64,000 nucleotides of DNA from Myxococcales bacterium. Lineage in GTDB: Bacteria; Myxococcota_A; Polyangia; Polyangiales; Polyangiaceae. Each line of letters opens with the position of its first letter. Positions within the stretch are counted from its first letter, which is position 1. Location of the stretch: positions 186,001 through 250,000 of the forward strand of contig JADJCA010000008.1 in assembly GCA_016703425.1 (NCBI GenBank), given 5' to 3'. Both the position numbers and the translations under genes were made by a program. Below are positions 27,201 to 36,562 of this stretch, one piece after another. The notes beneath the pieces were generated by a model. That model searched no databases and was not told where the DNA came from. It saw nothing but the letters and a program-made list of their open reading frames with translations.

Positions 27201-30200
27201 GCGCTCCGCTCGCCTCGACACCGAGTGGACTCCCGACGGCTACAAGGAGAAGGAGCTCGACGCTCAGACCTGCGAGGTCACGACGACGAAGGAGCCGGTG
27301 CGCTGCCAGCTTCCGACGAAGCGCGGCGGGCAACACGCCGTCACCACCGTGGTGACCGACGTCTACGGGCGCAAGAGCCAGACGCGGATCTTCATGTGGG
27401 TCGCCGACGACTCGGCGCCGCCCGATCGCGATCTCACGCGCGGCAAGGTCGAGGTCGTCGCCGACAAGAAGGCCTACGCGGCGGGCGAAACGGCCGAGCT
27501 TCTCGTGCTCGCACCGTTCGCGCCGGCCGAGGGCGTGCTCATGCTCACGCGTCAGGGCATCGTTCACTTCGAGCGATTCGCCCTGACCAAGACGAGCCAA
27601 GTGCTGCGCACGAAGCTCACGACGGGCCACTACCCGAGCGTTGAAGCCCGCGTCGTGCTCGTGGGCGAAGCGCCACGGGACAACGCCGCCGGCGAGCCCG
27701 ACCCCTCGCTCCCGAAGCGCGCCGCCCACGCCGTCGGCAGCACCACGCTCTCGGTGCCACCGGCCGAGCGCACGCTGAAGGTTCAAACGGTCGCTCGCGA
27801 GCCAAAGCTCGACCCCGGCAGCGAAGCGACCATCGACGTCACGGTGGCTGACGCCAAAGGGCGCGCGATGCCCGGCGCGTCGGTGGCGCTCGCCGTCGTT
27901 GATGAAGCGATCCTCGCACTCAGCGACGCAAAGCTGCCCGATCCCATCGCGACGTTCTACCCGCCGCGCAGCTCCGAGCTGCGTGAGCTGCGTTCGCGCG
28001 ATCTCGTCTGGCTCGCGCGCCCCGCGGCCCTTCGTCTCGCCGGGGACGACAGCCGACCGCGAGTCAAGAACGGCTCGGTACGCATGTCGGTCACCCGCGG
28101 AGCGGGCGCGGCCGGCCTCGCCGATGTCAGCGCGGACAAGCTCGATCTGGGACGAGCGGAGAAGCCCAAGAAGGAGATGGCGGAGAAGAAGTCGGCGGCG
28201 CCGCGTCCCGTGGCCTCTGCGGCGCCGCCATCACCCCCGTCCGGTGCAGCGGCGAAGGACGAAGAGTCCGCGGCCGACGATGCAAAGTCCCCCGAGCTGA
28301 AGCTGCGGAAGGACTTCGCAGCGCTCGCCGCCTGGCTCCCGCGCCTCACGACCGACGCATCGGGCCGCGTGCAGGCGAAGGTCAAGCTGCCGGAGAGCGT
28401 CACACGCTACCGCATCATGGCCGTCAGCTCGGCCGGCATCACCGACTTCGGCGCCGGCGAGTCCACGGTGACGACGCGTTTGCCGCTCATGGTGCGGCCG
28501 TCGGCGCCGCGGTTCTTGAACTACGGCGATCGCTTCGAGTTCCCGATCGTTCTCCAGAACCAAACCGACGCGCCGCTCGACGTCGCCGTGGCGGCACGCG
28601 CCAAGAACGCGCGCATGCTCGACACCGGCGGGCGCCGCGTGGTGGTGGCGCCGAACGATCGCGTGGAGGTTCGCGTTCCCGTGGGCACCGCCAAGGCCGG
28701 CACGGCGCGCTTCCAAGTAGCCGCCGCGACGATCTCGGGGACGGGAGCGCGCATGGCGAACGACGCCGCCGAGCTCGAGCTGCCGGTGTGGACGCCGGCG
28801 ACGAGCGAGGCCTTCGCGACCTACGGCACGCTCGACGAAGGCGCCATCGCCCAGAAGGTGCAGATGCCCGGCGGTGTCGTGAAGGAGTTCGGCGCCCTCG
28901 AGATCACGACGTCGTCGACGGGCCTGCAAGGGCTCACCGACGCGGTGCTGTACCTGATCCGCTATCCCTTCGACTGCAACGAGCAGATCTCGTCGCGCAT
29001 GATGAGCATCGCCGCCTTGCGCGACGTGCTTGGGGCCTTCGGTTCGAAGGAACTGCCGAAGCCGGCGGTGCTCGCGGAGAGCATGAAGGCCGACATGGAG
29101 AAGCTCCGTACGAGGCAGCACTACTCGGGCGGCTTCTCGTTCTGGGGCCCTAACTTCGAGCCCTACCCGTGGGTCAGCGTGCACGTCTCCCACGCGCTCC
29201 AACGTGCGAAGTCGAAGGGCTACGCCGTGCCGAGCGATGTCGAGTCCCGCTCGCGCTCGTTCCTTCAGAACGTCGAGCGCTGGATCCCCGCGTACTACCA
29301 CCCGGATTCGCGGAGGGCCATCGTCGCCTACGCGCTCTACGTACGGCACCGCTGGGGCATCGGCGACGTGGCGCGCGCCAAGGCGCTCATCCAAGAGGCC
29401 GGCGGCGTCGAGAAGCTTCCGCTCGACCAAGTCGGCTGGCTCCTCCCGACGCTCGGCGCCGACGCGACCTCGACCAACGAGGTCGAGGCGATGCGCCGGC
29501 TCCTCAGGAACCGCGTGACCGAGACGGCTGGCGCGGCGCACTTCGCGACGAGTTATGGCGACGGCTCGCACTTCTTGCTTCACTCCGACCGGCGCGCCGA
29601 CGGCGTGCTCTTGGAGTCGCTCATCGGTGATCAGCCGGAAAACGATCTGATCCCCAAGCTCGTGACCGGTCTGCTCGGCCACCGCAAGGCCGGCAAGTGG
29701 ACGAGCACTCAGGAGAACGCGTTCGTCCTCTTGGCGCTCGACCGCTACTTCCAAACGTACGAGAAGCAGACGCCGAACTTCGTGGGGCGCGCGTGGCTCG
29801 GTGAGAAGCTAGCCATGGAGCAGGCGTTCCAGGGTCGAAGCACCGACCGTAACCACGTCGCGATCCCGATGGCGGTGCTCGCCAGCCTCGTCGAGCCGAG
29901 GGGCGGCGCGCCGGTGGATCTCGTGCTGCAAAAGGACGGCGTCGGCCGCCTCTACTACCGCGTCGGCATGACCTACGCGCCGAGCGATCTTCGTCCGCCG
30001 CCGACGGAACAAGGCTTCAGCGTCACGCGCGTCTACGAAGGCGCCGACGACGCGAAAGACGTACGGCGTGATCCCGACGGCACCTACCGCGTAAAGGCCG
30101 GCGCCAAGGTCCGCATCCGCGTGAGCATGGTCGCCCCTGCGCGGCGCCACCATGTCGCGCTCGTGGATCCCTTGCCCGCGGGCCTTGAGCCCATGAACCC

Positions 30201-30483
30201 CGCGCTCGCCGTCACCGGCGCCATCCCCCAAGACAAGAACGAGTCGGAGAAGAAGCGTGGCGTGCCCTGGTGGTGGAGCCGCACCTGGTACGAGCACCAA
30301 AACATGCGCGACGAGCGAGCCGAGGCCTTCGCGTCGCTCTTGTGGGACGGCGTCTACGAGTACACCTACGTGGCTCGTGCGACGGTGCCCGGTACGTACG
30401 TCGCGCCGCCGCCGAAGGCGGAGGAGATGTACAGCCCCGAGACCTTCGGCCGCGGAGCGGGCGATCGCGTCATCGTGGAGTGA
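24295..30483 (+). CDS. Bacterial alpha-2-macroglobulin lipoprotein with CxEQ thioester motif
   Basis: I chose ATG 24295 because it gives a signal with lipobox (TALLASGC, Cys29); the frame extends ten codons upstream. The 2,062-residue product shows the macroglobulin order: early MG domains, YKPGEEVHVKGWVR, FRRPEFEVGV, a Lys/Ala/Pro-rich bait-like stretch around residues 1280-1330, and the characteristic RKDFAALAAWLPRL near 1335. The thioester motif CNEQ follows at Cys1561, then a helical thioester domain and a C-terminal receptor-like domain. Bacterial homologues are periplasmic and trap proteases attacking the cell wall. They often sit next to pbpC; no such gene is adjacent here. The end overlaps the convergent PilZ gene by 14 bp. 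Confidence 0.95.
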   Translation: MRKNTTRTPKRAFGIFTLAAVTALLASGCPGELPPPASPANAQKARPKEPVVWRTSKSGLGFRLSDAKPEEEAQPSAANVTMLAEADAKRLLARLPAMESDPSDEKDFALRERSRPAPRPGKTVDLPFPPTGSGAPPAVAAAPGPLTISRRAPEGELDLAPSLSVSFSKPMVAITSHDELAKVAPPVTLLPEPPGKWRWLGTQTVVFDPARERFPMSTDYKVEIKAGTRSTDGSTLTRPEVWTFTTPAVALRGHAPSGGSVELEPKIFAGFNQGIDPQSILAAMEVRAGKDRVPVTLLTGEDVEANAQLRALAKRHESKAGEPQRFIAFKPVRPLPKATHIEVRFPEGTPSAEGPKRTTRAQSFGFSTYGPMALSNHHCSWNDVCPPLTPFILDFSNAIDTAAFDKNLVTVSPPLVGMKVDVSGSRLTVSGRSKGRTKYTVTVAAALKDRFGQSLERDATAAFEVGSARPLLFREDSPQIVLDPIELNAAGGPKLSVFSVNRDALRVKLFKVRPEDWGRYLKFRQSWDYDGKEIAPPGTLVQNEVVRPKRAPDELVETSIPLKAALTGGFGQVIALVEPTVSTKDDRQWIRQWIQVTAIGLDVFADNQKGYGWASALANGAPLEGIELSLLPAPGLVKTERDGVARFDLGDSKSGEVVVARKGSDVAMLTDRYDADLSLTRRALSDSIRFFTYDDRRMYKPGEEVHVKGWVRLQKNEIGGDLAAAGAKSLSFKANDPRGSKITEGKAVIDESGGFDFAFKLAKDANLGTGRVELRLDNGHYGSHAFQVQEFRRPEFEVGVSVAGGPHLVGEHAVATVAARYFAGGGLPAAETRWLVKGQAARFTPPNLSNFSFGKPPEPWWRWRSAPDAGDKNQETWTARTSAAGEHRLRIDFDAVEPPYPMNIELQATVTDVNRQEWTARGNLLVHPADLTAGLRSEKGFVRAGEAMPIDVVVSDLDGTLVAGSRVTVRSARLDTEWTPDGYKEKELDAQTCEVTTTKEPVRCQLPTKRGGQHAVTTVVTDVYGRKSQTRIFMWVADDSAPPDRDLTRGKVEVVADKKAYAAGETAELLVLAPFAPAEGVLMLTRQGIVHFERFALTKTSQVLRTKLTTGHYPSVEARVVLVGEAPRDNAAGEPDPSLPKRAAHAVGSTTLSVPPAERTLKVQTVAREPKLDPGSEATIDVTVADAKGRAMPGASVALAVVDEAILALSDAKLPDPIATFYPPRSSELRELRSRDLVWLARPAALRLAGDDSRPRVKNGSVRMSVTRGAGAAGLADVSADKLDLGRAEKPKKEMAEKKSAAPRPVASAAPPSPPSGAAAKDEESAADDAKSPELKLRKDFAALAAWLPRLTTDASGRVQAKVKLPESVTRYRIMAVSSAGITDFGAGESTVTTRLPLMVRPSAPRFLNYGDRFEFPIVLQNQTDAPLDVAVAARAKNARMLDTGGRRVVVAPNDRVEVRVPVGTAKAGTARFQVAAATISGTGARMANDAAELELPVWTPATSEAFATYGTLDEGAIAQKVQMPGGVVKEFGALEITTSSTGLQGLTDAVLYLIRYPFDCNEQISSRMMSIAALRDVLGAFGSKELPKPAVLAESMKADMEKLRTRQHYSGGFSFWGPNFEPYPWVSVHVSHALQRAKSKGYAVPSDVESRSRSFLQNVERWIPAYYHPDSRRAIVAYALYVRHRWGIGDVARAKALIQEAGGVEKLPLDQVGWLLPTLGADATSTNEVEAMRRLLRNRVTETAGAAHFATSYGDGSHFLLHSDRRADGVLLESLIGDQPENDLIPKLVTGLLGHRKAGKWTSTQENAFVLLALDRYFQTYEKQTPNFVGRAWLGEKLAMEQAFQGRSTDRNHVAIPMAVLASLVEPRGGAPVDLVLQKDGVGRLYYRVGMTYAPSDLRPPPTEQGFSVTRVYEGADDAKDVRRDPDGTYRVKAGAKVRIRVSMVAPARRHHVALVDPLPAGLEPMNPALAVTGAIPQDKNESEKKRGVPWWWSRTWYEHQNMRDERAEAFASLLWDGVYEYTYVARATVPGTYVAPPPKAEEMYSPETFGRGAGDRVIVE

Positions 30484-30802
30484 CGCGACGCCGACGACGG
30501 CCCGGCGCGCGGCGACGCTCGAGGCCGTCGAGGACCGACTTGGACTCGGGCGTCAGCCACACGAAGCGCAGGCCCATGAGGCCTTCGCGGTCGTCGCGGC
30601 GAACGACGTCGGCGATGCCCTCGAGCGTGTAGAGGTCGTCGTCGACGAAGGTCACGCGCACGTCGATCTGCGCGCCGACGGGCTCAAGCTGGCGGGTGCG
30701 GACGCACGCGCCGCTCCTGCTCAGATCCGTCACGAAGAGGTCGCTCCCCGGCTCGGGGTACTGATCGGTCACGGGAAAACGCTCGGCGCGGGCCGTCCTC
30801 AT
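30470..30802 (-). CDS. PilZ-domain protein
   Basis: I chose the ATG at 30802, giving 110 residues; the longer frame to 31414 is antisense to the next gene. The PilZ elements are visible: an N-terminal Arg-rich stretch (RTARAERFPV), the DxSxxG motif in VTDLSRSGACVRTR, and a following beta barrel (IDVRVTFVDDDLYTLEGIADVVRR, GLMGLRFVWL). PilZ proteins usually bind cyclic di-GMP; the N-terminal RxxxR of strong binders is present only approximately, so binding is plausible but not certain. It overlaps the macroglobulin gene tail-to-tail by 14 bp and diverges from a lipoprotein gene. Confidence 0.85.
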   Translation of the reverse strand: MRTARAERFPVTDQYPEPGSDLFVTDLSRSGACVRTRQLEPVGAQIDVRVTFVDDDLYTLEGIADVVRRDDREGLMGLRFVWLTPESKSVLDGLERRRAPGRRRRRVTPR

Positions 30803-30910
30803 GGGGCGAGCTTCCGTGGTCGAGGGCGCGGGGGCCAAGTTTTGCGGGCGGTCAAAGCGGGAAGAGGATGCCGCCCCGGGTCGATGCACTAGGATGGACA
30901 CCGGTCGCCG

Positions 30911-31513
30911 ATGTTCGCCCGCTTCAAACGCGAGTCTCTGTGGATTGCCGCCGTGGGCCCGCTGTTTGCGACGGCCTGCACGTTCCTCGTGTCGTTCGAC
31001 GAGCGCGCCCCCACGGACGAAGAAGACGCAGGCCCCGCGGCGACGACGACGGCGACGACCACCGCCACGACCCCGCCGCCGGCCCCCCCCGACGCCGGTC
31101 CCAATCCCTGCATCGATCCGGCCACGAAGGCTCACGTGCAAGACGGCACCTTGGGCTCGCTCGATCCGACGGACCGCTTGACGCGCTGCTGCGCGGGGAT
31201 CCCGAGGCGCATCGACAGCAAGGAGCACTGCGGCGTTTGCGGATTTCAATGCGCCGCCGATCAGAACTGTGAGCTTCGCGCCGGTGCCTACTACTGCACC
31301 GGTTGCGCCAGCGACGGCAACGCCGTCAACGGTCGGTGCCAAGGCTCCACGGGCTGCTGCTCGCAGAGCTTCGCGCCTGGGCTCGGCGTCTGCGCAGCGA
31401 GCACCCCTTGCCAAACGGGCGCGACCAACGTGTGCAACAACGCGCTTTGTCAGCAGCGCGGGGCTATTTGCCGCCCTGCAGGGACGGAGAGCGCCATCTG
31501 CACGTATCCTTGA
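30911..31513 (+). CDS. Cys-rich lipoprotein, first of a tandem pair
   Basis: The 200-residue product has a signal peptide with lipobox (GPLFATAC), a Thr/Ala/Pro-rich linker, then a Cys-rich domain with the pattern RCCAGIPRRIDSKEHCGVCGFQC and TGCCSQSFAPGLGVC. The following gene encodes the same layout. Both contain the CGxCGxxC Stig1-like core. Function is unknown; surface exposure is inferred. The next gene starts only eight bases after its stop. Confidence 0.84.
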   Translation: MFARFKRESLWIAAVGPLFATACTFLVSFDERAPTDEEDAGPAATTTATTTATTPPPAPPDAGPNPCIDPATKAHVQDGTLGSLDPTDRLTRCCAGIPRRIDSKEHCGVCGFQCAADQNCELRAGAYYCTGCASDGNAVNGRCQGSTGCCSQSFAPGLGVCAASTPCQTGATNVCNNALCQQRGAICRPAGTESAICTYP

Positions 31514-31521
31514 GTTCGCCC

Positions 31522-32145
31522 ATGCGCCTCCTGTCCCCTCAAGTCGTGTGGCTCGGCGCGGTGACGCTCCTTGCCGGGGGCTGCTCGCTGCTCGCCGAGT
31601 TCAAGGATCGCGAGGGCGACGCCGACGACGGTGGCGCCCCCGACGGTCCGTTGACAAGCATCAACCCCGGCGGGCGCGACGCCTCCACCGATGGGTCGGT
31701 AGCCGCCGTCGAGGGCGGCACCGTGAGCGAGGCCGGTACCCCCGAGACCGCCGGACCGGTCACCTGCGCCGACAAGGCGAACGGCTTCGACATGGGGAAC
31801 AACATGCGCTGCTGCGGCGGCGTGTCGACGCGCATGGATACGAACGCCAACTGCGGCGCCTGCGGCATCGACTGCAACACCGACAAGAATCACTCCTGCA
31901 TCGCGCACGCGGGCCGCTTTTATTGCGCCGGGTGCAATGCCGCTGGGGGCGGTGGCAGCGGAGCTTGCTTCACCGGCTGCTGCTTCGTGCCGTTTACCCA
32001 AGCCCTCGGCGTGTGCACGCCCGAGCTCGGATGCGGCGCTGTCGCGGGCGTCTCGGGCTTCTGCAACGACTCCCCTTGCGAAACCAAAGCGCCAGGAACG
32101 CAGTGCCACAGTGACACGTTGGACGGTAACTACTGCGGCTACTGA
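31522..32145 (+). CDS. Cys-rich lipoprotein, second of a tandem pair
   Basis: I chose ATG 31522 because it starts a signal with lipobox (VTLLAGGC); the frame is open upstream inside the preceding gene. The 207-residue product parallels its neighbour: an Asp/Gly-rich linker, then MRCCGGVSTRMDTNANCGACGIDC, FYCAGCNAAGG and GCCFVPFTQALGVC. The matching order and spacing show that the two genes arose by tandem duplication and then diverged. They are eight bases apart and surely cotranscribed. Function unknown. Confidence 0.84.
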   Translation: MRLLSPQVVWLGAVTLLAGGCSLLAEFKDREGDADDGGAPDGPLTSINPGGRDASTDGSVAAVEGGTVSEAGTPETAGPVTCADKANGFDMGNNMRCCGGVSTRMDTNANCGACGIDCNTDKNHSCIAHAGRFYCAGCNAAGGGGSGACFTGCCFVPFTQALGVCTPELGCGAVAGVSGFCNDSPCETKAPGTQCHSDTLDGNYCGY

Positions 32146-32151
32146 GCGAGG

Positions 32152-33469
32152 CTACGCGTCAGCGTTGCCGCTTCCTGTGCCACCAGCGCCGCGCCCCGAA
32201 CCTTCCGGCCCGGACGTGGGCACGTTCGACGCATCGTCCGACTGTGGCGCCGCGGGCGCTGCGGCTTGCTCGGGCACCGGCGCCGCGGCCCCATAGGCCG
32301 CTTGCGCCGCTTGCGCCTGTTGCCAAGCCTGCTGCTGCGCCTCGTGCGCGGCCCACTGCTGCTGCGCGTGTGGCGGCGCCTGCCACACCTTGCGCGGCGC
32401 TCTTGGGAGCTCCTTCCACATGCCGCCCGTCGAGAACGACGACCAGCCGAAGCGCAGCCACTTGAGGAGCGCGAAGGCGAGCCACAAGGCCCATGCGAGC
32501 ATCGCCAGCCGATAGACAAGCATCGGCGCCGAGAGGACCCAAGGCTGCGGCAGGAGCCCCTCGGTACGGTCGTCGAACCAGATGAGCTGCGATGGCGACG
32601 AGCCGTTGCCCACGATCTGCATCTCCGGTCGCCCCAAGAGCCCTTGGTAGACGGCCACCACGAGGACGCCGAGCGCGACGAGCGTGAGGAGCACGAGCGC
32701 CAGCTGACGGAGGTTGAACCATCCCGGCGTCAGCTCGGGCCAGTGCTTGCGCGCGCCAAGCGCCACGAGCCAGCCGACCACGAACGCGCCGGCCTCCACC
32801 GGCGTTTGCGAGAGGCCAATGGCCAGGAGCAACCACGCGCTCGCCGAGAGCGGCACGAAGCGCACGCGCGAGAGCGAGAGCGCGACCACGACGAGCACGA
32901 GCAGCAAGCTCCAGAAGAGCACCGCCGGCCCGAGGCGGGGCCCCGCCGCGAAGAGGACCCAGCGAGCCCCGCCGACGTCGATCTTCACTTCCGCGTTCAC
33001 CGTGCCCAGGTGCAGATCGACGGCGGAGCCATCGAAACGCGTTTGGATGCCCCTCGGCTCACGCCAGACGAGCTGCACCTCTTGCGCGCCCGGCGTAATG
33101 GGAGCGCCACCGCGCGTCCGTCTTGTCGAATCGGCTGGGCCGTCCCTCCGATGCGCAGCGCTTCGAGGATCGCGCCGGGCGGCAGATCGATCGAGTGCTG
33201 CCCGCCGCGGCTGGCGCGCAGGCGAAGCGTCAGCGTCGCGTCGGTGGAGCGCACGCCGGGGCGCAAGAGCAGCTTGCTGTCGTCGACGGTGATGGTCTGG
33301 CCGGCAGCTCCTTCCGGGCGCGCGATGGCCAGAGACAAGCCCTCGCCGGGCCAGGGGCGCCATTCGGGCATGGTCGCGAAGCGCTTCGGCCCCGGATGGA
33401 CGGGCGGTATTCCGTCGAAAGAGGCGTGCCAGACGGGGCTCAGGTCGACGCGCCACGTCTCGACCAGGG
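32152..33469 (-). pseudogene. C-terminal part of the frameshifted membrane protein (out of frame with its N-terminus)
   Basis: Coding-like sequence continues past the premature stop at 33440 but in other frames. From about 33469 to 33102 the frame reads PLVETWRVDLSPVWHASFDG through GRAVALP. From about 33101 to 32152 a third frame reads ITPGAQEVQLVWREPRG, several transmembrane segments (FWSLLLVLVVVALSLSRV, LRQLALVLLTLVALGVLVVAVYQG, RLAMLAWALWLAFALL), and a Gln/Ala/Pro-rich tail. Adding one base at GGGG 33467-33470 and one at GGG 33100-33102 (plus-strand letters) restores a single protein with the upstream part. So this is the 3' end of the gene starting at 36562, not a separate gene. Confidence 0.75.
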
Positions 33470-36400
33470 GAGGCCCTTGGGCGCCGAGAGGCGCACCGGA
33501 CTCTTCGCGTCGAGCACGCTGCGCCATGTGGTCTCGGGCGCTTGCGCCGGCATGTTGACGAGCGCCTTGCCGTTTTGCACGCGCACGTCGGCGGTGGTGA
33601 TCGATTCGCCGGCCAGAAGCGGCACCTCGAGAACGATGGCGGCGCCGAGCGGCGAAGCCCTGACGATGCGCGTCTCCACTTGCCACGACAGACCGATGCG
33701 AAGGGTCCGCTCGATGTGAACGAAGGGCGGCAGCGCCGTCGTCTCCATGGCGCCGCCGGTCTTCGCCGTGGCGACGGTACGTGTAAGCTGCAAGCTATCG
33801 TCCGCCAGGCCATCCTCGTGAAGCCCCTCGAGCTTCCAACCTTTGGCGTCGGCCTCCACGCGGCGAGGCTTCAGCGGCAGCGGCACCTGCACCGTCTCGC
33901 GCTCCGGCAAGGGGCCATCAAGGACGAGGTCGTGACTGCCGACGTCGAGCGCGACGTAGAGCTTTCCGTCTCGAAGCAACAGGCCCGTCGCGGCCTTGCC
34001 GTCGATGTCGACACGCTCCGGTAACCAATGCGACGGGCCACCGGGCAGCGGCACCGCGACCTTCGCGCCAACGTCGATGGCCATGCGGATGCGCAGCGTC
34101 GTCCCAGACGCCTCAAGGACCATCTTGGAGCTCGAAGCGCATTGTGGGTTGCACGGCGGCGGGGCAAGCAACCGCTCCTGCAACGTGTCGAGCATCTCCT
34201 TGGTCGGGGTGTCCGCGTGCGCCAGCGCTGACGCAAAGAGCAGCGCGCTGAACGTCGCGACGGCGGCCGCACCTCGCAGGGCGCCACCTCCGCCTCCGCG
34301 CCCAACGCGCCTCATCCAGTCGAAGAACGGCATGAAGCGAAGCACGAGGGCGACGAGCAGCGCCGCGCGAAGGAGCGCCAGCACAAGGTTGCCGGTCGGC
34401 CCCACGAGCCACAAGCGCAGCTCTTGGCTCCGCTCGACGGGGCCGCTCCACTTGAGGTCCAACGTGGTCCACGACCAACTCGGGAGGCCCGGGCCCGTCT
34501 GGACCATGGCGTTGGGATCGTAGACGTCGATGTTTTGCAGCGTTTGTCGTGGAGCGCTCCCGCCGTAGGATTTCGACCATCCGTCGGACGCGCTCTCGGT
34601 GACGGCGGCTGCGCGCGACTTGCCGGCGACCGGCTTCTTCGCGACCGGCCGATCTTCAGACTGATCACGAGGCGCGCCCGCCGGCTTCTCTTGTCGTTCT
34701 TCCGGCGACGGCACCGGCACGTTCTGGGCCGCGGGCGCTGCTGGCGGCGGCGCCGGCTCGTCCCCCTTCGCGGCCGCACTCACCTCCTTGTCGTTCTCGA
34801 GCCCTCCAAGCAAAGCGCCGGTGCGTTGCGGCTCGCCGAGCGCCGGGTACATGCCCTGGCGAACGTGGTGCACCAAGAACGGGAGCGCGATCACCACGAG
34901 GACCATCGCCACGGCAAAGCGAAGCGCGTAGAGCACGCGCTTCACGACGCCCTCTGGAATGACGCGCGTCAGCGCCTCTCCCGCCAAGAGGACGGCCCAA
35001 ATCCACTTGGGCGCCCCCGCTTCCGGCACGATGAGGATCAACGTGATGAGCGTTGCGGCGCCCCAGGCGAGGCCGAAGAGGCGGGCCGTGGCCAAGGCCA
35101 GCACCAACACAAGGAAGATCTCCAGCAGCGTGAAGTGCCTTAGCCAAGTGCCCGGCACCTCGTCGACGCCGGACGCGTGAAACAAGCGATAGCCCGGCGG
35201 CACGAAGAGCCGGGCGGACACGTGGGAAAAATCGTGGTTCCAGCCGACGGCGGGGACCCGCGCGACGTCGCCGACGATGCGGCTGTCGGCCACGACGTCG
35301 AGCTCGCCCTGGCGAATCTCCACGCCAAGTCGAGACGCGTCGCCGAGGTGCGTGATGAACTGATCTTTGCCGCGAATGGCGACGCGTCCCAAGGTTGAGG
35401 GCTTGCCCATCTCGAGGCGCATCGACCGGCTCAGCGTTCCCGTGAGCCGATCGGTGGTCGTCATGCCGCCGCCCTCGAAGTCGAGCCAGATGCGCCGGTC
35501 GAGCGTGAGCTGATCGGGCGGCGGATCCGCGTCGCCGCGCCGCTTTTCGACGAGGCGCATCTTGGTCCCGAGCTTCATGGGATACGCCGGGAGCTTCTTC
35601 CACGCGTCGGTGAGCGTCGTCTGCTGCGGGTCGATGGACTGAACGCCTTCGACCTCCACGACGCGGAGCTCGGGCCGCGCCTGAAAGACCCAAACCTCGT
35701 CGCCTTCGCGCCACGGGCCTTCCGGCTTCGGACGCTCGAGCTCGCCGGCGGGCCCTTCGCTGCGAGCCGTTAGCTCGATGACGTAGCTGCCGGCGCGCGC
35801 TTGCACGCGGAGCCGCGAGTCGGGCTCGACGCGCGTCGGGAGCTGCGCGTCGAGCAAGACCGGCGCGTAGCCCGGTGGCAGCGCTCGACCGAGGACGATC
35901 TCGCGATTCTTCCCCGCGACCGCCAGCTGAATGCGCGTCACGAGCTTGAGCGGCACCTCGTCTTCGACACGCCGATGCACGACGATCTCGAGCGCGTCGC
36001 CTTCGACGGCGCCGCTCTCTTTCTGGAGCCACACGAGGCCTTCCGCATCGCGCACCGGCGAGGCGACGCGCCGGCCGCGCACTTGGAGGACGAGCAGGCC
36101 CGTCTCCTTCGGAATCGGCAGCGCCTCGGGAAGCGTGTCCCAGGCGAAGGTGGCTTCGATGCGGTGCGTGCCCACGGAAAGGGCGACGGCCGGCTTGCCT
36201 TCCTTGGGAACGACGACCGCCTTCTTTCCGTCGACTCTCACGTCTTGTGGCCAGCGGCGCTCATCGCCGGGAAGCGCCACCGTTCGCTCCGCGTCCACGC
36301 GCCACTCCTGACGCATCGAGCCACCGCGATCGGTGAGCGAAAGGTCGAGGCGTGACGGCCAGGTGCACGTGGCGCCCGACTGAACCACGGGACACGAAGC

Positions 36401-36562
36401 CTCCTCCTTCCCATGAAGCACCCAAGGCACCCACGGCTTGAGCGGCTCCGGCACGTCCTTCGGCGCGAGGGGCCCAGCGGCCCACGCGGAGACGGGCGAG
36501 AGCGCGGCGACAAGGAGAAGTACGACTGCGAGGAGGACGAAGAAGCGGCCGTGGAAGCGCAT
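33440..36562 (-). CDS. Large exported membrane protein, N-terminal part before a frameshift
   Basis: The ATG at 36562 starts a signal-like segment (FFVLLAVVLLLVAALSPVSAWA); the open frame reaches 36811 but without signal sequence. About 1,025 residues are in frame up to the break near 33470, followed by a short off-frame tail and stop at 33440. Features are a beta-rich extracytoplasmic domain of about 450 residues, a cluster of transmembrane segments near residues 480-590 (LLEIFLVLVLALATARLFGLAWG, FAVAMVLVVIALPFL), a Pro/Ala/Lys-rich linker, another membrane segment (LVLALLRAALLVALVLRFMPFF), and a second beta-rich domain (KVAVPLPGGPSHWLPERVDIDG) that partly repeats the first. No enzymatic family is recognised. 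Restored, the protein would be about 1,470 residues. Confidence 0.78.
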   Translation of the reverse strand: MRFHGRFFVLLAVVLLLVAALSPVSAWAAGPLAPKDVPEPLKPWVPWVLHGKEEASCPVVQSGATCTWPSRLDLSLTDRGGSMRQEWRVDAERTVALPGDERRWPQDVRVDGKKAVVVPKEGKPAVALSVGTHRIEATFAWDTLPEALPIPKETGLLVLQVRGRRVASPVRDAEGLVWLQKESGAVEGDALEIVVHRRVEDEVPLKLVTRIQLAVAGKNREIVLGRALPPGYAPVLLDAQLPTRVEPDSRLRVQARAGSYVIELTARSEGPAGELERPKPEGPWREGDEVWVFQARPELRVVEVEGVQSIDPQQTTLTDAWKKLPAYPMKLGTKMRLVEKRRGDADPPPDQLTLDRRIWLDFEGGGMTTTDRLTGTLSRSMRLEMGKPSTLGRVAIRGKDQFITHLGDASRLGVEIRQGELDVVADSRIVGDVARVPAVGWNHDFSHVSARLFVPPGYRLFHASGVDEVPGTWLRHFTLLEIFLVLVLALATARLFGLAWGAATLITLILIVPEAGAPKWIWAVLLAGEALTRVIPEGVVKRVLYALRFAVAMVLVVIALPFLVHHVRQGMYPALGEPQRTGALLGGLENDKEVSAAAKGDEPAPPPAAPAAQNVPVPSPEERQEKPAGAPRDQSEDRPVAKKPVAGKSRAAAVTESASDGWSKSYGGSAPRQTLQNIDVYDPNAMVQTGPGLPSWSWTTLDLKWSGPVERSQELRLWLVGPTGNLVLALLRAALLVALVLRFMPFFDWMRRVGRGGGGGALRGAAAVATFSALLFASALAHADTPTKEMLDTLQERLLAPPPCNPQCASSSKMVLEASGTTLRIRMAIDVGAKVAVPLPGGPSHWLPERVDIDGKAATGLLLRDGKLYVALDVGSHDLVLDGPLPERETVQVPLPLKPRRVEADAKGWKLEGLHEDGLADDSLQLTRTVATAKTGGAMETTALPPFVHIERTLRIGLSWQVETRIVRASPLGAAIVLEVPLLAGESITTADVRVQNGKALVNMPAQAPETTWRSVLDAKSPVRLSAPKGLPWSRRGAST

